This document shows, one piece after another, positions 24,121 through 30,547 of a stretch of DNA of 32,416 bases. Position 1 is the first letter of the stretch. Each line of letters opens with the position of its first letter. The translations under genes and the position numbers were made by a program. Source of the stretch: a virus; IMG/VR virus record IMGVR_UViG_3300043427_000940, positions 1-32,416 of that record; one strand, written 5' to 3'. The notes beneath the pieces are model-generated. The model ran no database searches. It was not told the origin of the DNA and saw only the letters and a program-made list of their open reading frames with translations.

Positions 24121-24375
24121 TTACTGCTTCTTTTTCAGTCGCGCCCGGTAACTCCGCATCCACTTGGTTATCTTCTCAGCGTATTCAGAAGAAGGACTTG
24201 TCTTGCCGAGTGCCCAGTTATAGACAGTCATGCGAGACACGCCCAAGGTTTCCGCCACGGCGCTGATCGGAATGTCCTTGCGGACGCAGAATTGCCCGAG
24301 CGCCACACCCAACGAACCACGGGGGTCGGCATCCAAGATGCTCCTCGCAGTCCGCTGGCTGTAGCCAAAACTCAT
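24121..24375 (-). CDS. HTH DNA-binding protein (XRE/Cro-like)
   Basis: 84 residues, ATG 24375 with GGAGAG six bases upstream. Residues about 33-60 form a helix-turn-helix: ISAVAETLGVSRMTVYNWAL, with the second helix SRMTVYNWA as recognition helix, followed by a Lys/Arg-rich tail (YRARLKKKQ). The size and lone HTH fit a Cro/CI-type repressor or a replication regulator. It lies between the putative ssDNA-binding protein and the primase with no gaps, so it is made together with the replication proteins. It is a candidate ligand for the dyads at 25698, 28247 and 30534; that is inference. Confidence 0.75.
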   Translation of the reverse strand: MSFGYSQRTARSILDADPRGSLGVALGQFCVRKDIPISAVAETLGVSRMTVYNWALGKTSPSSEYAEKITKWMRSYRARLKKKQ

Positions 24376-24377
24376 GG

Positions 24378-25253
24378 TTACTCTCCGTCAGTCCAAGCCT
24401 TGAGCACCGAGTCCAAGTCTTTCTTGGCTGCGGGCGTCTCGGCGGCTTTCTTGCTCTCGCGCTTCTTCGGCTCGGGCTCGGCTTCAGCGGCTGCCTTGGG
24501 GGCTTCCAGTTTCGGCGTACGACCAGAGGCGTCGGCTTGGTACGGAGTCATGGTCACCATCTTCTGCAGTTCAGGACGTGCGATGACTTTGCTCGTGACT
24601 TCGTACTCGTTACGGTTGATGAAGCGCACGGGAGTGAACAGCACCGACTGATTGTCGTTGTCCTCGTTGAACGAGATCTGGGTAATGACGTGATCAATGC
24701 TCTTGCCGTTGTTGGCAAGGTACTTGGTGTAGTTCTCAAACGTGTGCGTGTTGTCGCCGCTGCTGTCGCCGAACAGCGACTTGGAAGCGAGGTTCATCTG
24801 GTAGACCTCACCCGAAAGCGAAGTGTTGAAGTCTTCTTCAAGCACAACAGCAATGCGGCGGCTGTAGCGGCATGCCTTGGAGTTGCCCATGCCAGAGCCT
24901 TTGATGTTCTGCTGGCAATCGTTACAGGCTGATGCTTGGGGATTGGCAGCGCCTTGGTCCGGTGTCACGCCGTCGTTGCTGAAGCAGTCCGGTGCGGTCG
25001 GCTCAGAGTCCGGGCTCCACTGCTTTGCGTAGAAGATGCGGCCCACCTTGGGGGAAGCGTTGACAACAACAGCGTTCAGCGCGCCCTTGACCTTGCCCAT
25101 TTCTTCGCCACCGACCATCTTGCGGAAGATGCCGTTCTTGGGGACAAGGCGCTTCACACCGGACTTACCGGCGAGTTGCTTGGTGAGTTCGCTGACACCT
25201 GCTTGTTGCAGGAAGTCGGGCAGGTTCTGGTCGATAACGGTAATGTTGCTCAT
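24378..25253 (-). CDS. Zinc-binding replication-associated protein, candidate ssDNA-binding protein
   Basis: 291 residues, ATG 25253 with GAGGA five bases upstream. Cys90, Cys110, Cys113 and Cys128 (C-x19-C-x2-C-x14-C) could form a zinc site inside a conserved-looking core that includes KACRYSRRIAVVL. The surrounding region is beta-rich (VYQMNLASKSLFG, VLFTPVRFINRNEYEV) and the C-terminal 60 residues are a disordered Lys/Glu/Ala linker ending in an acidic tip (WTDGE). A beta-rich core with a flexible tail and acidic end, placed between polymerase-side and primase-side genes, fits a ssDNA-binding protein of the phage. No OB-fold family is firmly recognised, so the function is inferred. Confidence 0.65.
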   Translation of the reverse strand: MSNITVIDQNLPDFLQQAGVSELTKQLAGKSGVKRLVPKNGIFRKMVGGEEMGKVKGALNAVVVNASPKVGRIFYAKQWSPDSEPTAPDCFSNDGVTPDQGAANPQASACNDCQQNIKGSGMGNSKACRYSRRIAVVLEEDFNTSLSGEVYQMNLASKSLFGDSSGDNTHTFENYTKYLANNGKSIDHVITQISFNEDNDNQSVLFTPVRFINRNEYEVTSKVIARPELQKMVTMTPYQADASGRTPKLEAPKAAAEAEPEPKKRESKKAAETPAAKKDLDSVLKAWTDGE

Positions 25254-25260
25254 ATAGTCC

Positions 25261-25677
25261 TCATTTGGAACGTCTAACCACCACGGTGTATTCGCTCTCT
25301 ACGTTCAAGCCCGCAGGGAGCAGGTCGGGATTCTCGGAAAGAAACTCCTTCATGTGTGTTTGATGAAGGCGCTTCTCCAGCAGCGGGAATGCATCGTTCT
25401 CTTTGATGAAGCGATACATTGAATCCCAATCATTCGTCCAGTACCGTGATTTAACCGAACGAATGATCGTGCCAGCTTTTGTCCTGATGCTGTCGGCACC
25501 AAGTTCTTTGCACACGGTGAGCATTTCTTCTGCGATGACATTCATCTGATTGCTCAGTTCTTCGTCTTGCTCTTCGTACGTGCGCTTGAGGTCCGCTCGG
25601 GCATCGCGGATACGGATGTACGCAGCGGCTAGGTCGTCTAATTTGGGGGATGTATCCCCTTGAACGGCATCGTCCAT
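25261..25677 (-). CDS. Conserved phage-type protein with N-terminal coiled coil (Gp157-like logic)
   Basis: 138 residues, ATG 25677 preceded by AAGGAG. Residues 10-65 form a charged helix or coiled coil (DARADLKRTYEEQDEELSNQ). The C-terminal part has a compact signature: GADSIRTKAGTIIRS, then SRYWTNDWDSMYRFI, KENDAFPLLEKRLHQTHMKE and ENPDLLPAGLNVESEYTVVV. This is laid out like other phage replication/recombination accessory proteins that pair a coiled coil with a 'K-T-x-x-G-T' segment, but it is not assigned to a named family. It is the first gene after promoter P1 and precedes the zinc protein, with only seven bases between. Confidence 0.7.
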   Translation of the reverse strand: MDDAVQGDTSPKLDDLAAAYIRIRDARADLKRTYEEQDEELSNQMNVIAEEMLTVCKELGADSIRTKAGTIIRSVKSRYWTNDWDSMYRFIKENDAFPLLEKRLHQTHMKEFLSENPDLLPAGLNVESEYTVVVRRSK

Positions 25678-25697
25678 GCAGGTTCTCCTTGGTTGGG

Positions 25698-25718
25698 AAG
25701 CGTATTATACGAACGCTT
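25698..25718. promoter_or_regulatory. Candidate operator over the P1 -10 box
   Basis: AAGCGT (25698-25703) and ACGCTT (25713-25718) form a perfect 6-bp inverted repeat separated by nine bases that contain the -10 box. Binding here would block P1. The HTH protein at 24121 is encoded in this transcript, so autoregulation is possible. Confidence 0.45.
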
Positions 25719-25731
25719 TTTACACTGTCAA
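25704..25731 (-). promoter_or_regulatory. Sigma70 promoter P1 for the primase segment
   Basis: On the - strand TTGACA (25731-25726), a 16-base spacer and TATAAT (25709-25704) match the sigma70 consensus at all 12 positions. Transcription should start near 25697, about 20 bases before the ATG at 25677. The -35 lies just past the stop of the SNF2 gene. The spacer shares GTAAAA-x-GCG with promoter P2. Confidence 0.85.
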
Positions 25732-27114
25732 GGGGTCCGAAGAAATTTCTTCTCGATACAGGTCAACGATCTTGGAGTGATCGTCGATGGCGCGTTGCAG
25801 CATCGAATACAACTTGGTTTCGATGGCGCTGCCCTTGATGTGCACGACTGTCATGTTGTTCTTCTGGCCCGGCCTGTCGATACGGGCGTTGGCTTGCAGG
25901 TATGTCTCCACACTGGTGACGGGAGCGTACCAAATCACCGTGTTCGCCGCAGTAAGGGTAAGCCCGTGGGATGCTGCTCTCGGTTGAATGATCAGCACTT
26001 TCGGGTCGGCTTGGTTCTGGAACTGGGTAACGATGTCGCTACGCTTGTTGACGTTCACTTCGCCGTTGATCACGTCGCACGTGATGCCGTTCTTGGTGAG
26101 GAAGTCTTGAAGCAACTTGATCGTGTGCGTATACGGCACGAACACCAATACTTTGTGTGACGACTCCTCGACCACTTCCAGCACCGCGTTGAGCCGATTG
26201 GCTACGTCGAAATCCACAACCTCACCGGTGTCGGTGTATACCGAGCCACATGCAATCTGCAGCAGTTTGTTGATCTTGGCAGCAGCGTTGACCGCAGAGA
26301 TTTCTTCCCCGTCGGCTTCGACAAGCATCTGCTTCTTCAGCGTGTTGTAGAACTTGGCTTGCTGCGAGGAGAGGGGGGCGTCACGCTCTACGAACGTAAC
26401 CGGGGGCAGGTCAAGACACTGGGCCTTCTCAAATCGGATGGCGGGTTGCAGCGCCTTGTGCACGACGCGGATGGCGTTCGGCTTGGGCAACCACCGGTAC
26501 TGCGACACCTTGTTCATCACCATGTCGCGGAACTGCCCGAAGAACACAGGCACCCCGGTCGGGTTGACCAACTTAGCCAGTCCGTACGCATCCACAGGCG
26601 ACTGCGCTGCTGGAGTTCCGGTGAGCATCCACAGCCCTTTGGACGTTCGCACAATGTCGCGCAATACTTTCCAGCGGTCGGTCTGCGCGTTCTTGTACGC
26701 CGATGCCTCATCAATCACGATCAAATCGAAGCCACCTTGAATGACTTCTTCTTTGACGATGGACAACCCATCGAAGTTGATTACGACAAACTCGGCATCA
26801 CCAAGCACGATGTTCTTGCGCTTTTCTCTGGTGCCGTGAGCCACTGCCACGGTTCGATGCAGCGCGAACTTGAATAGGTCGTTCTGCCAAGCCGACTTCA
26901 TGATCGACAACGGGCACACGACAAGCACCCGGTTGATGACGCCTCGGCTCATCAGATAGTCAGCGGCCCAAATGACGGACGCCGTTTTGCCAGTGCCCTG
27001 CTCGTTGAAGCAGAACGCCTTGCGGTTACTAATCAGGAACTCTGCTGTTTGCTTCTGATGATCGAACGGCTGCAAGCCGGGTGGGCAGGGCCACCCATAC
27101 TTTTCTAATGACAT
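25720..27114 (-). CDS. SNF2-type SF2 helicase
   Basis: 464 residues from ATG 27114, which begins MSLEKYGWP. An upstream extension of 44 residues in the same frame overlaps the HNH gene and looks unlike protein. Motif I NEQGTGKT (Lys43), motif II VIDEAS (Asp135, Glu136), motif III LTGTPA, and a C-terminal helicase domain with ARIDRPGQKN (motif VI) identify an SNF2-like ATPase of about standard minimal size, without extra domains. It would translocate on duplex DNA during replication, repair or recombination. Known phage families pair such proteins with VRR-NUC, which is encoded in the same operon (30071). Its stop overlaps the P1 promoter region. Confidence 0.85.
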   Translation of the reverse strand: MSLEKYGWPCPPGLQPFDHQKQTAEFLISNRKAFCFNEQGTGKTASVIWAADYLMSRGVINRVLVVCPLSIMKSAWQNDLFKFALHRTVAVAHGTREKRKNIVLGDAEFVVINFDGLSIVKEEVIQGGFDLIVIDEASAYKNAQTDRWKVLRDIVRTSKGLWMLTGTPAAQSPVDAYGLAKLVNPTGVPVFFGQFRDMVMNKVSQYRWLPKPNAIRVVHKALQPAIRFEKAQCLDLPPVTFVERDAPLSSQQAKFYNTLKKQMLVEADGEEISAVNAAAKINKLLQIACGSVYTDTGEVVDFDVANRLNAVLEVVEESSHKVLVFVPYTHTIKLLQDFLTKNGITCDVINGEVNVNKRSDIVTQFQNQADPKVLIIQPRAASHGLTLTAANTVIWYAPVTSVETYLQANARIDRPGQKNNMTVVHIKGSAIETKLYSMLQRAIDDHSKIVDLYREEISSDPLTV

Positions 27115-27118
27115 CTGA

Positions 27119-27388
27119 TTACTTCGGTTTGTGGTTGCTCTGACGGGGATACGAACGGTTATCTGATGCGGACTTGACTCGCAGGTTGCTTCGGGTAGAC
27201 GCACCACCCTTGCTGAGCGCAACCTTGTGGTCAACGTCTTTGCCATCGCCTTTGTGCACAGCGCCTTCGCGCTCCATCATGCGGCGGGCCTTGTTGCGTT
27301 GGGCGCGTTTCTTTTTGACGGCCTCGGTGCCGTCGTACTGCTCGTACTCTTTCTTGTACGGGCGGGGCTTGTTCACGTAGGGCATCAT
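27119..27388 (-). CDS. HNH endonuclease
   Basis: 89 residues from ATG 27388 (AGGAG upstream, ATGA overlap with the gene before). The N-terminal half is strongly basic (KKKRAQRNKARRMM). The nuclease core is KDVDHKVALSKGG...NLRVKSASDNRS: the D-H pair coordinates metal and activates water, and the following Asn residues are the N and terminal metal-ligand positions of the HNH fold. No CxxC zinc knuckles were seen, consistent with the small phage type. It could act as a free-standing nicking or homing enzyme, or as a partner in replication or packaging. It lies between the PD-(D/E)XK nuclease and the helicase with overlapping or near-zero spacing, so it is unlikely to be a casual insertion. Confidence 0.85.
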   Translation of the reverse strand: MMPYVNKPRPYKKEYEQYDGTEAVKKKRAQRNKARRMMEREGAVHKGDGKDVDHKVALSKGGASTRSNLRVKSASDNRSYPRQSNHKPK

Positions 27389-28050
27389 GGGCTCCTGTTG
27401 TAGTCGCACTGCTTTACTGAGCAGAACTTACAGAGCGGCCCGGAAATCGGGTTCCACACGCCATTGTCCAGCGCCGCCTTGATTCGTGCAAGGTCTTGCT
27501 TGGGCTTCTCCATATACCGGTTAATCTGGTCGGCATGCTGATCTGCCCGAACAAACTCCTCGCTGACCACGAACAATAGTGCAGATCGCACCTTTTTGAT
27601 GCGGGGGAACTTGGCAAAGATACCCGCTGCCACGTACTGCAACTGTGCAATATCAGCGTACCGGGCATTCTTGCTCGTCTTGTAGTCCACCGAATGCGCC
27701 AATTCGTGTTCTTCGTCAATTACAACCAAGTCGGCGATGCCGTGCCACCATACGTCCGGGGCGTGGAAATCGCATGTCTTCAAGTCTTCGGTTAGCCCTA
27801 ACTTCAGTTCGCAGTATTTCTCGCCGGGGATGCCTTTCAGCCTATCCAAGTATGGCTTGATGTACTCGTACGGCTTGGGCAGCGGGGTACCGTCCCGGAT
27901 GTACTCCTCGGCAGCGGTGTGCACCGACTTGCCATACATGGTCGCTTGCGTATCAGGCTCGACCACATCCTTGGCAATCTTGGTGTGGTAATACTTCTTC
28001 GGGCACTGCTGAAAAGTTTTCAGGCTGCTGAACGACCAGACGATGCTCAT
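27385..28050 (-). CDS. PD-(D/E)XK exonuclease, Cas4/RecB-like, probable Fe-S cluster
   Basis: 221 residues, ATG 28050 in ATGA overlap with the gene before. The N-terminus WSFSSLKTFQQCPKKYY is the classic start of RecB/Cas4-type nucleases. Catalytic residues are visible as His44, Asp107 (GIADLV), Asp122 and Lys124 (VDYKTSK), and Gln136/Gln138 (QLQY). Cys16 together with Cys207, Cys210 and Cys215 (C-x2-C-x4-C) matches the split four-cysteine iron-sulfur arrangement of Cas4, AddB and Dna2. It would process DNA ends during replication or recombination. Length is normal for a stand-alone exonuclease of this kind. Confidence 0.85.
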   Translation of the reverse strand: MSIVWSFSSLKTFQQCPKKYYHTKIAKDVVEPDTQATMYGKSVHTAAEEYIRDGTPLPKPYEYIKPYLDRLKGIPGEKYCELKLGLTEDLKTCDFHAPDVWWHGIADLVVIDEEHELAHSVDYKTSKNARYADIAQLQYVAAGIFAKFPRIKKVRSALLFVVSEEFVRADQHADQINRYMEKPKQDLARIKAALDNGVWNPISGPLCKFCSVKQCDYNRSP

Positions 28051-28268
28051 TTGCTGTCTTTCTCTTGCATGTGCCGAACAGCCGCTGCGGTCATTCGCAC
28101 TTCAAACATGGCGGTTTCAGCATGCACCAGTGCTTCGGTGTACTTCTTTGCCAACATTGCGTTGTGCAAATCCTTGATCGCTTTCTCAGCCATCATGCAC
28201 GGGTAAGCGTAGTCGATCAGCGGTTCCTCGTGCGGGGGCTCCTTGCTAACAACTGTTAGTTTCACCAT
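28047..28268 (-). CDS. Small helical protein of unknown function
   Basis: 73 residues from ATG 28268, one base after the polymerase stop, with GGAG in the polymerase end as ribosome site. Earlier in-frame ATGs at 28295 and 28307 would lie inside the polymerase gene. Residues 22-73 look like two amphipathic helices (MMAEKAIKDLHNAMLAKKYT; ALVHAETAMFEVRMTAAAVR) with a tetratricopeptide-like spacing. No motif is recognised. Tight placement between DNA polymerase and a nuclease suggests a small accessory protein of replication. A TAACA-N2-TGTTA dyad lies just inside its 5' end. Confidence 0.65.
   Translation of the reverse strand: MVKLTVVSKEPPHEEPLIDYAYPCMMAEKAIKDLHNAMLAKKYTEALVHAETAMFEVRMTAAAVRHMQEKDSK
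28247..28258. promoter_or_regulatory. TAACA-N2-TGTTA dyad, candidate operator copy 1
   Basis: TAACAACTGTTA: 5-bp perfect inverted arms around two bases (six with the flanking C and G), located just inside the small gene after the polymerase. The same dyad pattern occurs at 30534-30545. Confidence 0.3.
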
Positions 28269-28269
28269 T

Positions 28270-30090
28270 TCAGCAGTCTCCGTAACTTTCACCATATCCA
28301 GCTTCACAATTCAAGGGTAGTTCCAAACCCCAAGACGGCCTGATACGCATGCACATTTCCACGTATTCCTTGGCTGTCTCGGCCTCTTGTTTAGGCGCGA
28401 CACACGCAATCGCATCGTGCACAGTCATGACGACGCGGTACTTCTTGGCAACCATCAACATCTGCTCACCGATGACGATACGGGCCAACGCCTGACACAC
28501 ATTCTCCACTACTTTGCCGCCGTAGATGCGGTTGGGGATGACCTGCTTGCCGCGCTTGGTGTCGTAGACAATCTCGACTTTGCCGTCCCGCTCGTAGGGG
28601 CGGATGTTGGGGTACTTGATGTACAAGCCGTTGGGGAGCCGGATACCCTTGCTGCCCTCGACTTCCAACAGACCGCCTCGGCCCAAGGTAGTTGCACTAT
28701 TCTGAAGTACAGCCTTCAGCGCAGTTCCGGAGGCTTTCCAAAGTTCCGGAATACGGGGGTATGTACGCCGGTACGTGTCGATAATCCGCTGCGCCTCTTC
28801 CAACGTAACTTCAACGCCAAAAGTTTTAAGCTGCGTCTTAAACTTAGCCGCCCCCATACCGTACCCGGCCCCCAGAATCGTGGTCTTACCAACGAATCGT
28901 TCGTCCTTTGTAATTTGATTTTGCTCCTTGCCATAGATAGCCGAAGCCATGATTTTGTAAACGTCCTGCCCATTCTCAAAAGCCTCCACCAAATCATCCT
29001 GCCCGGCTAGCCATGCCAGCGTACGGGCTTCAATTTGAGACGAATCAGAGTCGATCAGCACCATGCCTGTCGGCGCCTTGATCGCGTATTTCAGGGGGGA
29101 TGAACGCGGCAGGTTCTGGAGGTTCACCTTGTCGTCGCCACCCCAACGCCCGGTGTGTGCAGCGTAGTAACGTAGCGGCACGGGCAGCGTACCCCGGTTG
29201 GATATTTCAATGAACCGCTCGGTGCGGGTTTCCTCAAGCGTGGACTTTGTGCCAAGCCGCGCGGCAACAAGCGCCTGTACCACCGGGTTGTCGTGCTCAA
29301 GCAGCGCCTTGAAGGCTTCGTCATTCTTTGCGAATGCGTACGTCTCTTTGCCGGTCGTCAAACTGATCTTCATCGGGGGCTCGACGCCAAGCCGAATCAA
29401 CAGTTCAGCAAACTTCGGGTTGGACATGAGTTCGTCCTTCCCAAACTCCACCGACTCAAGCAGTTCGCGCTTCTTCTCCCGCACGTTGTTCAGGTGCACG
29501 TTCAGCTTGCCGTAATCAAGCTCAAGCACTGGCTCCGAGAACATGCGCACGGTCAAATCAATCAGGCGCAGCTCGGTCGGCGGAAATCCTGTGCTCATCG
29601 CGCTAAAGAGCGCGTACGTAAGGGCTACGTCGTTGCGGCAGTATTCACCGTACCGCGCCAGTTGTTCCGGAGCGAAGTCGGCTCGGCGAAGCCCCTTGGC
29701 GTTCTCGACCTCGGTACCCTTCTCGCCCAACCCGTAGTGCTCGGCGAGGGCTTTCAGGCTACCGCCCACTTCGGTGCCATGCAGCGCACGGCCCATACTC
29801 AAAGTGTCCAGCCAACCCTTCGGGCGAATGTCGAAGCACCAGTTCAGAATCGCTGCATCGAACACGGCGTTGTGGGCTAGCGCCACGGACTTGTCCCATG
29901 AAAATTGCTTCAGCCAATTTTCGATTTTCATCATGCTGCCGGTAAACCATACCGGTGTACCCGCATCGACCTGCACCGACACGCCGATAACTTCAAACTC
30001 GTGTGAACGTACGTACTCCTCGGTGGTCATCTTCGACAGCGAGAAGTCGGCGCTGTAGTACGTCTCAAAATCAATCGTGAGAATCTGCAT
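28270..30090 (-). CDS. Family A DNA polymerase with 3'-5' exonuclease
   Basis: 606 residues from ATG 30090; upstream readings of this frame run through the VRR-NUC gene and are not protein-like. The exonuclease has motif I DFE (Asp7, Glu9), motif II HNAVFD (Asp78) and motif III YCRND (Tyr150, Asp154). The polymerase has motif A DSDSSQIEAR (Asp349, Glu354), motif B Arg398-x3-Lys402-x3-Leu406-x3-Tyr410-Gly, and motif C VMTVHDA (His558, Asp559). There is no 5'-3' exonuclease domain, as usual for phages. Leu406 occupies the position of E. coli Pol I Phe762, and Ala560 replaces the usual Glu of the HDE motif. It is the replicative polymerase. Its 5' end overlaps VRR-NUC by 20 bases. Confidence 0.93.
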   Translation of the reverse strand: MQILTIDFETYYSADFSLSKMTTEEYVRSHEFEVIGVSVQVDAGTPVWFTGSMMKIENWLKQFSWDKSVALAHNAVFDAAILNWCFDIRPKGWLDTLSMGRALHGTEVGGSLKALAEHYGLGEKGTEVENAKGLRRADFAPEQLARYGEYCRNDVALTYALFSAMSTGFPPTELRLIDLTVRMFSEPVLELDYGKLNVHLNNVREKKRELLESVEFGKDELMSNPKFAELLIRLGVEPPMKISLTTGKETYAFAKNDEAFKALLEHDNPVVQALVAARLGTKSTLEETRTERFIEISNRGTLPVPLRYYAAHTGRWGGDDKVNLQNLPRSSPLKYAIKAPTGMVLIDSDSSQIEARTLAWLAGQDDLVEAFENGQDVYKIMASAIYGKEQNQITKDERFVGKTTILGAGYGMGAAKFKTQLKTFGVEVTLEEAQRIIDTYRRTYPRIPELWKASGTALKAVLQNSATTLGRGGLLEVEGSKGIRLPNGLYIKYPNIRPYERDGKVEIVYDTKRGKQVIPNRIYGGKVVENVCQALARIVIGEQMLMVAKKYRVVMTVHDAIACVAPKQEAETAKEYVEMCMRIRPSWGLELPLNCEAGYGESYGDC

Positions 30091-30424
30091 TGCCGGGTAC
30101 TTCAGATAGTGCAAGTGCTGCCTTGGACGCAGCGCAGACGGCGGCAATCTTCGCTTCCAGTTGGGGTAGGCTGTCCTCGTCCACCACAATCGCCACGCCA
30201 CCTGCGGCGCGTATCTCGCGCATGTTCTTTTCTTGCAGCGCGGTTGGCTTGTTGCCGTTGGCCTTGGCTTCAATCGCCACGAACAGGCCGCTGATGCAGC
30301 ACAGGAAGTCGGGCACACCGCTGTTGCCGTAGCCAGTGCCGATGGGCATGGCGTAGTAAACGTTGTGCTCGGTCAAAAGTTTCTTGATCTTGGCCTTGAC
30401 CTTGGCCTCGGGCGTCGCTGCCAT
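30071..30424 (-). CDS. VRR-NUC domain nuclease
   Basis: 117 residues, ATG 30424. The PD-(D/E)XK-type core is visible as GVPDFL (Asp39), VAIEAKAN (Glu52, Lys54) and TALQEKN (Gln64), followed by AGGVAIVV, the standard VRR-NUC order. Family members cut branched or hairpin DNA and accompany SNF2 helicases in phages; one is in this operon. The C-terminal 25 residues are Ala-rich and may be an extension. It is the first gene after promoter P2, with a leader of about 24 bases and only a weak purine-rich ribosome site. Confidence 0.9.
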   Translation of the reverse strand: MAATPEAKVKAKIKKLLTEHNVYYAMPIGTGYGNSGVPDFLCCISGLFVAIEAKANGNKPTALQEKNMREIRAAGGVAIVVDEDSLPQLEAKIAAVCAASKAALALSEVPGNADSHD

Positions 30425-30454
30425 CTCTAACTTTCTTCAGGGAACGGTCATCGC

Positions 30455-30482
30455 ATCATAGCGGCGCGTTTTACTTTGTCAA
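30455..30482 (-). promoter_or_regulatory. Sigma70 promoter P2 for the polymerase/nuclease segment
   Basis: On the - strand TTGACA (30482-30477), a 16-base spacer and TATGAT (30460-30455) match 11 of 12 consensus bases. It lies between the terminator at 30494-30516 and the VRR-NUC start at 30424. Confidence 0.85.
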
Positions 30483-30493
30483 CCCCCAGACGC

Positions 30494-30516
30494 AAAAAAG
30501 CCGCCCGAAGGCGGCT
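30494..30516 (-). terminator. Rho-independent terminator after the DUF3310 gene
   Basis: AGCCGCC-TTCG-GGCGGCT followed by TTTTTT on the - strand: a perfect 7-bp stem with the very stable UUCG loop. It separates the right-hand small-gene operon from promoter P2, which begins about 12 bases further on. Confidence 0.92.
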
Positions 30517-30533
30517 AGGTTAAACCCTGACAA

Positions 30534-30545
30534 TAACAATTGTTA
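30534..30545. promoter_or_regulatory. TAACA-N2-TGTTA dyad, candidate operator copy 2
   Basis: TAACAATTGTTA, extended by one A/T pair on each side (30533-30546), directly after the stop of the DUF3310 gene and about 50 bases upstream of the P2 -35. Flanking TGAC/GTCA can extend the hairpin with one bulged base. The same arms occur at 28247-28258. Confidence 0.4.
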
Positions 30546-30547
30546 TG

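Noticed and set aside
27115-27246. 44-residue N-terminal extension of the SNF2 helicase
   Set aside because: It lies inside the HNH gene and is not protein-like; MSLEKYGWP at 27114 is a natural start.
30091-30318. 76-residue N-terminal extension of the DNA polymerase
   Set aside because: Cys/Arg/Pro-rich shadow of the VRR-NUC gene; the exonuclease motif DFE begins directly after ATG 30090.
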